From: Isoetes taiwanensis
Taxonomy: Eukaryota; Streptophyta; Lycopodiopsida; Isoetales; Isoetaceae
Assembly: GCA_021234155.1 (NCBI GenBank)
Contig: JAJEKV010000077.1
Location: 1,188,627 to 1,252,626 of the forward strand
Reading direction: 5' to 3'
DNA: 64,000 nucleotides
This document shows, piece after piece, positions 56,341-64,000 of this stretch. The notes beneath the pieces are model-generated. The model searched no databases, was not told the DNA's origin, and saw nothing but the letters and a program-made list of their open reading frames with translations. Numbering within the stretch: the first letter of the stretch is position 1; each line of letters starts with the position of its first letter. The translations under genes were made by a program, and so were the position numbers.

Positions 56341-57242
56341 ATCTTTTTTGCTTCAAATTTAAATGTGGTGGATTCTAATGCTTTTCTTTTCGATGATCCT
56401 AGAGTATCTTAACTTCCTAAAATTGGCGATGGGGCAAGGAAATTTGATGACAGTACACCTTTTGGCCAATCTCCAAAAAGCGACATCATGAAGAATGATA
56501 TTGCTTCATCTATGGAATCCTACCTTATGAAAAGAGGGCACAGAGGATATCTGAAAGAAAGTGAGGACCTGTGGGCTTCCATTTTCTGTAGAGAAGTGGT
56601 TCAGATTCATTGTCTCTGGGTTTTCCTCTCAAATCACAATTTCATCCTCACTGAAAGACATTGATCGATCTGAGAACTATGTATTACAATCACAAAGCTG
56701 GCGGCTGATTTGTATGGATCTTTAACATACTCTTGAGGACAAGGATAAATTTGGCTATTTTACAATAACAATTGGGACCTGAATCATTACTTCTTTGGCT
56801 CCACTGATCCCTTCAATGCCTATTTCAACTCTATTTTCTTCCATGAGTCATAAACTCTTTCCTCGCTCCCCTGTTTTGCACATGCTCCTGCTCTTTTCTA
56901 ATTCTGATCGGGGTTTATTTTGGGAAAGGTTATCTGTTTCGCAGGTGCTTACAGTTCAAGGAAAGTTCCATCACAAGCGCATTGTCTTTTCTTCGATCGA
57001 TCTTCGGTATCTTGGATCACTTTGGCTATCTTCATATCTTCACTACCGTGGTGCTTTCATATGACTGTTATTGAGCTCATAATCCTTATTATATGAAGCC
57101 CTAGGCTGATTTTCATTTTTCATTATGTGTTTTCATCCAAAACACATTTATGCTATGTACTTGAGATTTTATAATTAATGATAAAACCGTCTCTTGCTTT
57201 CAAAAAAAAATAAATAAATAAATAAATAAATAAATAAAAAAA
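56341..57242 (+). other. LINE 3' untranslated region and A-rich tail
   Basis: About 860 bp follow ORF2, without coding motifs, up to the tail. The tail (57201-57242) is an A-run, seven TAAA-type units and a second A-run, directly followed by the right target duplication. Such TAAA-bearing tails are usual for L1-type elements. Confidence 0.8.
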
Positions 57243-57251
57243 AACAAGATG

Positions 57252-57715
57252 AGCTCATATATGATCATCCATATGCAACCTCATATTTCGTGAATAATTT
57301 TACACACTCTGGATTCCTTAAGCACGAATTGAGGCTTAAAGTAGGGGCAATATGTCACCTAATGAAAAGATTAGATATGGAAAAGGGTTAGTGAAGAATG
57401 CAAGGGTTGTAATTGAATCCATGCATGAAAAGTTTGTAATGGTAAGAGTGTTGGGTAATGCTTCTCAATTAGCAGGAAACATATATCCGATTTCTAGAGC
57501 AGTTTTTTCTATCAACCAGAAATCATCCGTGGACTATTTATAGACGTCAATTACTGCTTCATTATCATATTCGAGTACGTTCAATAGCTGCCAAGGTCTT
57601 ACATTAGACCATATTGTCATTGACCTACGTATGGGTGTCTTTGCATAGGTAAACTATACACGGCCTTCACTTGTGTGCGAAATAAGAATGATGTGTTAAT
57701 ACTCTTAGGGCCATT
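57252..57715 (+). pseudogene. Helitron-type Pif1 helicase, C-terminal part
   Basis: The helicase frame resumes after the LINE: ELIYDHPYATSYFVNNFTHSGF, LRLKVGAICHLMKRLDMEKGL, NARVVIESMHEKFV, LGNASQLAGNIYP. After a TAG at 57541-57543 come SYSSTFNSCQGLTLDHIVID (helicase motif VI) and, one frame over, LYTAFTCVRNKNDVLILL, the usual C-terminal end. One more TAG and one frameshift are present. Together with 48895-49693 this makes one dead helicase gene interrupted by a LINE. Confidence 0.88.
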
Positions 57716-58897
57716 TCCCACTCGCCATTAAGTTAAGTTAATTTAACCAGTTGGTTATCTCTTAACTTAACTAAAAAGAGATTATGCTTTTCCATTAAGG
57801 TCATTAAGTTAAGACTAACTTAACGGATTACGAAGGTATACATTCCCACTACATTTGTTAGGGATCACTTAAATTAAATTCGTAAAATCAACCTAACTTG
57901 ACATTTATAATGAGTTGGTGCTTCACACTAGTAGTTAAGAGCCTTTGTTAGGTTAGAGATAACTAAGTCCATTTTTCACTTTAGTCAAGAGATGCCATTA
58001 AGTTAAAGATATCATACAAGATTTATTTTCTATCTCTTCTCTTTATATAATCCAATATTTTTGTCTCTATTTTTTCTCTCTCTGTATTCACTGTTATGCT
58101 GCCTTTTTTACTTCAAGATCCCAACAAACAAGCATCATGCTCAAACCTGAGTTGTAGGCTCGATGCTACCCTTTTTTCCATATTCATCAATTTGCTTAGA
58201 GCTAGTAGATCCAAGAACTTCATATATTGGAGTGTCCAACTCTTTGTTGATTTCTACAGCAGGTTTACTGGCTGTTGCTTCAGGATTATTCTTATCATTC
58301 TCATAGCCTTGCTTGCCTCCTAGATCTACACATTTTGTTGCTCTACACGTGCCCATCTTCTTGTGAGATCAAACAGCTTCCTCTTACTGCTGGCATTCTT
58401 TTTCTCCTCAGGTAATCTCTTCCTAGTGGCAGACTGAGATCACCCTGCTTCCTCACCATGATTCTAATCCTATAAGCCAGAATGGACTGCAAATTATGAA
58501 CAGCCCAACATCCATTTTCATGTTGCATTTTAGGCCTCAAAGCCTACTTATATGTTGTAGGCCTTGGTTCTACAGCCAGTTCTTAATTCAAGAACTTGAT
58601 TCTACTAGCAATCTCACTACTGCACCATAATCCTAAACAGTATCTGGCATCAAGAAACTTTAATAGTCTGTCATGTACTTCTCATGACCTAGCCAAAACC
58701 TTTCTCTGGCCGTAATTTCCCTTTGGCGATCAGTGTGAGATGCCTCTGCTATTTTAGGTATTCGAATTAGGTATCTTGCTATGGTATGCGAAATTATTTT
58801 CTTAACCATTGCACTGCCCTATTGCTATTGTTGTTTCTTTCCCCATAAACATTATACTTCTGAAAGATATATCATTCCTTGCAACTTTGTATCTTGC
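57716..58897. other. No recognisable gene; TTAAGTTAA-rich stretch
   Basis: TAAGTTAA and its inverse TTAACTTA recur at least seven times between 57728 and 58005, which might be the 3' part of the Helitron or a small TIR element. I did not find the CTRR end with its hairpin that would fix a Helitron 3' boundary. Beyond 58010 nothing is recognised. Confidence 0.4.
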
Positions 58898-60420
58898 TGT
58901 GACGTTCCACGTATTTATACGGTATACGTATAAATATACTGACACGTCACGTAGTAGGGATACGCCACCATGGGGTATGTTAACCTAGGGGGTTGACCTA
59001 AAAGGGATTAATTTAGCTATGCTAAATTAATAGAACCTAATTAAGTGTATTTTTGTCTTAATTAACCTAATTAGCTTAATTAGTTAATTTAATGACACCG
59101 CCACCGGCCCAAATCGATTGGGCAAGGCAGGGTTTCCAATATGGGACACCCAAATTGGGGCTTTTGTGCCCCAATTGAATTAGGAGCGATTAGAGATGGA
59201 GGAGGAGAAGCGGTGCCCGGGCACCCTTGAGTTAGTTGAGATGGAGCAGCCCAAGACCGGATTTGGCCGGTTAGTGGTAGGTTTCTTTGTTGATCTATAG
59301 CATGGCGCCTCTCTGTGGTGTGTTCTCTCTACTGTTTTTCTCTCGTGGTTTACCTCGCTAGGCTAACCCTTGATTGATATGGTGAGTATTCTTATCTCTA
59401 GTTTTGAATGTGCTTTTGGTTGATGGTTTAGTAGTTCTTTTGCCTAGTTAGCACTCGAGAGATGGGGATTACGGGGGTAGAGACCTCTGAGCCCATGTAT
59501 TGTAGTATGCTCCTAGATAGAGCCCTGTATTATTCCCATTAGATGCGGCCTGTGTACAAGATCCCACCGAATGCTGTGGAATCTATGGCATCATTGAAGC
59601 ACCAGATAAGGGGCCGTAGTGATGAAGTGTGGGGTGGGGTCTGGCCTGAGCATAAAAGGCTACGGGGACTCCGCCGGTGAGCTAGGCCTAATAGTCGGTC
59701 CGCGTAGGGCCGGGTATGGGTCGACACTCCTCGGTACGGCTTGTGTGATCACCTGTACTTTGAAGATAAAGTTAGGGGAGTAAGTCGGGAATGCGGATGG
59801 GGTCGTGATCGTACGTATTCTCTAGCTCACCCATGGATTTACTGCGACTCTGGAAGGGGACACTTCTCTGACCTGCCTCATCGGACCGGGGAGATGTAAC
59901 CCGGAGTAGTCCCGAAGGGTGATTCCTTGGGATTGCGTCTCTGGAAGGCTACAATGGCGCCATAGCTTGATTCAGCTCATCTGCAAAGTGTGGGGGGCGG
60001 ATGGGTGGACAACCCTAGCCCTTTGTTCTATGCCAGCCAACGCCAAAGTTATACCTCACATCTGGCGATCTCTTTGAGACCGTCGTCGATCCATCCTCAC
60101 AGGAGTTTGAGCCAGGGTAAAACCTGGGGTTTGGGGTGTTTTCCTTAGCATTAGATGTATCTTCTCTGTTCTCATCAGTTGGATGGATGTGCCACCCTTC
60201 GTGGTGGTTATTTGTTATATGATTATGTTGTATGCTAACCTTGTATTCACGCTCCGCGACTTAGGAGTCCCACTGAAGGCGTGGGCCGAATGACACCTCC
60301 GTGTCCTTCACCCTGGCATCTTTCGATGGATGGTCTGAGTTAGACAGAGGGCCCTACTCATGGTGAGCTGGTTGCCATGGGAGGGGGAAGTCCCTGTATG
60401 TATATGTCTAGAGCGCCGTA
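58898..60420 (+). repeat. Solo LTR related to element C
   Basis: Starts TGTGACGTTCCACGTATTTA, matching the sense start of the element C LTR (TGTGACGTTC), and ends TATATGTCTAGAGCGCCGTA, matching its sense end TATATTTAGTGTGGAGCGCCACA. In the middle, 59469-59552 matches strongly (GGGGGTAGAGACCT, TGTAGTATGCTCCTAGA, CCATTAGATGCGGC). At 1523 bp it is close to full length. No primer-binding site, gag-pol or second LTR follows, so it is a solo LTR in plus orientation, older than the LTRs of element C. No target duplication is visible. Confidence 0.8.
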
Positions 60421-60487
60421 TAAAGCACAATTTCATTAAAATGGGAAAATATCTTGATTTCTGGAATTATTTTTTTTTTGAGGCAAG

Positions 60488-60592
60488 CAAGTGTTTTTAC
60501 ACTGTGTGTTGTATACATGTGTCAAGTGTTTTTACACTGTGTGTAGTAGACTTATGTCAAGTGTTTTTACACTGTGTGTAGTAGACATGTAT
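60488..60592. repeat. 35-bp unit repeated three times
   Basis: CAAGTGTTTTTACACTGTGT begins at 60488, 60523 and 60558, each unit 35 bp with few differences. Each contains the palindrome GTGT-TTTT-ACAC. It lies just right of the solo LTR. Confidence 0.85.
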
Positions 60593-60818
60593 ACAGCCCT
60601 TCCATGTCTTATGCACACCCTTCATGTATACAACCCTTCATGTCTCATGCACAGGTACCCTTCCTACATACCTATGCATATATCATACCTATGTTGTGCA
60701 ATTAAAGAACATATACTAACACAATCACACCCCCAATAACATCTTCACAGTAATTACATTGATATCGAAGTGAATGGCATATCATACATACACATGATAA
60801 ACATCATTAGTAATTACA

Positions 60819-62646
60819 TCATGATTGAGACTGAGAGCCCTTAGCTGCTGCTATGTCCTCCCACATATCAACAATATACTTTGGAATTTTAACAGTCTTC
60901 GGTCTTTTGCCATAAGCGTCCCAAGCATAATGTATAGCATTTAGATTCTCAAACCTTGATGGATCTGATGGATTGGGTTATAACGCTTAGTTAAGCATCC
61001 CGTATAGTCACGACCAACAGGCATCCACCAGGAAACATAGATATGACCCAAATTGGTAGACTCTGGATCTAAGACAACATCTTCTTCTGTATAGCCCAAC
61101 CATGTTGGAGTATTATCGTCCCAGGGTGGGACTAGAACAAACATACCTTTCGTGACATGTACATGGGGGTCGAACTCCTCCCAAAAGACCGGACGGCCAT
61201 CTGGCGGTCCACAATAAGAAGGCAAAGGCCTCCACGAGGAACACTGATTGGTTCGACCTGAGGAGCAAAGGCAGCTTGTATAGGTTCTTGATTTATGCTT
61301 AACCGGAAGTTATCATTTTGAGGTCGTCGGGAGAAACATCTTTTAAAGAAGAAAAGCAACTTCGGTCCAATAATCTATAGTTGCTTTTTGTTTCTTTGTC
61401 CAAACACACTTTGTTCCCGACTCTTGCTGATGTCCTTCCATAATGATATGTACTTGTTGATGCTATCCTCCAAGTCTTCCACATTTTTTAATGTCTTCCT
61501 TGGGGGGGATGTTTTTAGGCACCCCTGTTGGTAATGTTGGGTCACCATTTTCATCCTCCTTCCACATTTTTACACCCTTTTCTGGTAGCCACTCTTTATG
61601 GGTTGGCCTCATCTTGTACTGCATAATGGGCCATTTTCCATCCATTTTAAAACGGAATAGCAATGGATCCGTATGGCCTGTAAGACGTTGGCCCTTTTCG
61701 GGGATATATCCCTTCACAAAGCCTTTCCAATCCGGAACTTCATCTACAAAATATGGAATAGGAGACAACGCATTGCACGTATGGAACAAGTAAAGCAACT
61801 CAGGCAAGGTTAGAGCATCCGATTGAGTCATTAAACTGGAGAAGTTACCGAAAAGTGCATCGATATCATCATGAGTGTGCCCAACCATCATGAAGCCAAC
61901 CTGGATCTCATCGAACACCTCAAGCCATGTCAAATAAGAGAGATAGGAGAACACATATCTATTTTTATTTTGACCTGATGCATTATCCAATTGCAAATAG
62001 AGATTTCGAGGAAGAGGATTGAAGCCCTCTAAACTGGCACCAACAGAAGGTGCGGGAACTACCTGACGTGTTTGTGCTAGCTTGTGTTGTAGTGGTCGCG
62101 TATCTTTTGTTGCTTGCAATAATTTGCAATCTCTAGTTTTGCCTCCACATAGATCACCACACTTGTCTTCATCCCGTAACTCAAGATAGTGTAAGATCCT
62201 AGAAAGTGATCCAACATGGAAGTTTGAGTCATCTTTCCACAGATCAAGTGAGAAATGACCGTAAGCCCGTCCACCATGACCATGTGTCAATGCTCCTGTC
62301 AAGCTGCTTTTAAGGCGATCTCCTCTCCAAACTGACTTTGCAAGGTGATGACTTCTTGGTGTAAGAGTTTTCACCTGATCCATCTTGTCATGTATTATAC
62401 AAAGATAATTTTCTGGAGAACGATGAGATAGTGCCAATGCCAATATTGACTCCCTACAGAACGTTGTTCCAACATAATAATGCGTCTTGGTTGAATTGCA
62501 AGGTTCACGCCCTCCCCCTTTTTTTTTTCCATTTTACGCTTGATGACTACACATGTATTACACTTGGAGAATGCTGAATTTTTTGCTATGCTAACATGCG
62601 GAAACTCCTTGTTCCAAACCTTATAAAAGAAGGTAAAGTTATACAT
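60819..62646 (-). pseudogene. DUF7869-like transposase, frameshifted
   Basis: Minus-strand reading starts near 62600 with KVWNKEFPHVSIAKNSAFSKC and CNTCVVIKRKME, the Cys-containing lead of this family. The 326-codon frame 61463-62443 follows: CIIHDKMDQVKT (D19, D22), ALTHGHG, LYLQLDNASGQNKNRYVFSY (D153), VGFMMVGHTHDDIDALFGNF (H191 to D195) and FVDEVPDWKGFVKGYI. These DxxDQ, LDN-GxNKN and GHTHxDID blocks are typical of DUF7869 proteins, believed to be RNase H-fold transposases. The C-terminal part continues in shifted frames to VPRGG, FVLVPPWDDNTPTWLGY and AIHYAWDAYGKRPKTVKIPKY, ending at 60819. At least three shifts are needed. Catalytic-looking residues survive. The family name is recalled from memory; no terminal repeats were found. 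Confidence 0.75.
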
Positions 62647-62649
62647 TGT

Positions 62650-64000
62650 CTGTCAACTCTTGGACTACTGACATTCAATTCCTTGTGTATGCTCTTCTTA
62701 TTGAGGATTGACTAAGTTTGCGAACATTCTCCTTATGTCACCCTTTCCCTTTTTACTCCTATGTGGAATGCTCTGCTCATTTTTCAAGAATGAAGGTATC
62801 AAGCACACCGTTCAGTAGCTAGTGTATGGCGATCGAGGTTTCTTGGAGCACAGATATTACCGGTGCTTTCCGCTCTCTTTTCGCCTTCAAATTGAACCTC
62901 TTTCTCCAACTATAGAGCGTGGTCGAGAGCAACCCCTAAAACAAGTTAAGCCATGCATAATGACAAAGATTCCACTCGAGACCACTACTTTCCCGCCGAA
63001 AGTGCCCCTGTATAGTTACACTCAACACGTCAAAAACAAAAGCGTAATCCTTTCCTTTTGCTTGATTGAGAATAAAACTCTTTTCTTAAATCACATACTT
63101 GATGATGTGGTTTAGTTTCTTTGTGCAATTGTCTTTTGCAGCAATTTGTTTTGAGAGCATTCTTGATTGCTTTTGGGCGCGCACATCCTTTCCTTCTTGC
63201 TATCCCCTTGAGGTTCCCTCTCGCACCCTTGAGACATAAGTGTATTTCCTTTTTCGCCCTAAATTGCTTCTCCCCCGGTTTCTTCCAGGCATTCATCCTC
63301 CAAGCTATCTTCTTCAATAGCCCTCATTGCGGCTTCGAGCCGAAGGTGTTGGGATCTTGTCCTACCATCGAGTAGAACATCACAGCTCTCCCGAGGGTAA
63401 CCCGGGGATGCGTTTGCGGGAACTGCCACAAGCATGACAGCTTCAGTATATTTTTGGTTTCCAATGTCATCCATTATCTTACCCCCGAAACACCCATCCT
63501 TGATAGACCCAAAACTCATCGTCCTATAGCATCACGGGGATCATTTGAAAGGCTATATTGCCCGGAATACTTGGACACAATACATGAGTGAAGAATGTGG
63601 CATGGCATACAGGAGTAGATCTGTTCGGGAGTAATTGACCTCTTGAGGGCTTATAAATCTGAGGAGGCCTAGGCGTTCTGTAGATTTTCATGTTCTCCAA
63701 TCTCCACAACAATTTCTTCATCCTCGGTTGTTCTAGTCTTGCTTGGTTCACCAAACTCGACTCTCCGGCGAGGTCCGGGTAACTAGGGGAAGAGGGTGGG
63801 CTACTTTCGATGAATCCTCTGAAGATCCCAAATTAAGGGTTGGTCGAAGATGTGTCTTAAGCTCAAGGGCCACTCAGCGTGCCTTACATCCCCTTTGACC
63901 CAATGAATGAAAGTGCCAATTGCCTCTTCAATGTTATCGCACCCCACATGGTACTTTGGAAGTTACGTTGAACCGACCAATGACTCTTTCACCTCAATTG
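62650..64000. other. No recognisable gene
   Basis: Minus-strand frames of 76-97 codons at 63030-63754 are in alternating frames and have some coding-like texture (for example VLLDGRTRSQHLRLEAAMRAIEED), so a decayed transposon gene extending past the window edge is possible. I recognise no family. Confidence 0.35.

Larger units (their letters stand above)
49695..57242 (+). mobile_element. L1-type LINE with tRNA(Pro)-like 5' head
   Basis: AACAAGATG occurs at 49686-49694 and, after the A-rich tail, at 57243-57251. Helicase coding reads EQD on the left and QDELIYDHPYAT on the right in one frame, so everything between arrived as one insertion or as nested insertions. It holds a tRNA-like head, ORF1 with a zinc knuckle, ORF2 with endonuclease, RT and a C-terminal zf-RVT domain, and an A/TAAA tail (57201-57242). 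At 7.5 kb, including a 0.5-kb foreign stretch in ORF2, the length suits a full-length plant L1. Confidence 0.9.

Noticed and set aside
57181-57242. Independent microsatellite (TAAA)n
   Set aside because: It directly precedes the right target duplication and follows the LINE 3' UTR, so it is the LINE tail.

Overview
This is nuclear DNA of a land plant, almost certainly from a large, repeat-packed genome; a gymnosperm, or another non-angiosperm vascular plant, is my best guess. The evidence is one single-exon plant cell-wall gene (a galacturonosyltransferase-like gene, GATL) in 64 kb, surrounded by nested plant-type transposons: Ty3/gypsy LTR elements, an L1-type LINE, a Helitron-type helicase, terminal-inverted-repeat (TIR) elements and transposase-like families rarely discussed in angiosperms. 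No rRNA gene, CRISPR array, bacterial operon or organellar gene is visible. The species assignment is inference.

Layout. 1-4.2 kb: no recognisable gene. 4.2-5.4 kb: a truncated MITE and a decayed copy of a Cys-rich transposon protein. 5.7-17.3 kb: gypsy element A, minus strand, with gag (two zinc knuckles), protease, RT/RNase H, integrase and a long 3' region; its 5' LTR is split by a 799-bp TIR element. 17.3-18.0 kb: the integrase end of a second gypsy element (B, plus strand), itself split by a 308-bp MITE. 18-22.9 kb: probable 3' region of B and LTR-like sequence, including three related hairpins. 23-25.3 kb: a better copy of the Cys-rich transposon protein, split by the second copy (797 bp) of the TIR element. 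27.6-28.65 kb: the GATL gene, full length but for one in-frame TAG. 31.2-32.1 kb: a LINE relic. 32.5-33.5 kb: two hypothetical ORFs. 36.2-47.7 kb: gypsy element C, minus strand, a chromodomain element with both LTRs, a matching 5-bp target duplication, a tRNA-iMet primer-binding site and a purine tract; its interior is decayed and holds a minisatellite and a tRNA-like sequence. 48.9-57.7 kb: a Helitron-type Pif1 helicase pseudogene cut in two by a 7.5-kb LINE (49.7-57.2 kb). 58.9-60.4 kb: a solo LTR of the element C family. 60.8-62.65 kb: a DUF7869-like transposase pseudogene, minus strand.

The genes form no pathway. The window is a record of insertions into insertions: LINE into helicase, TIR element into a transposase-like gene and into an LTR, MITE into integrase, gypsy C next to a tiny retroposed fragment. 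Several reading frames resume exactly across an insertion, which proves those boundaries.

Most notable points: (1) the LINE begins with a 71-nt tRNA(Pro)-like sequence carrying RNA polymerase III A and B boxes, and this head lies inside the same target-site duplication as the poly(A) tail; (2) differences between the two LTRs of element C are confined to short CCGG/CTGG/CAGG-type spots between long identical stretches, which suggests methylation-linked base-calling error or CHG-directed mutation, so some frameshifts in this window may not be real; (3) the ~800-bp TIR element with 10-bp palindrome-like target duplications; (4) the single nonsense codon in an otherwise complete GATL gene.
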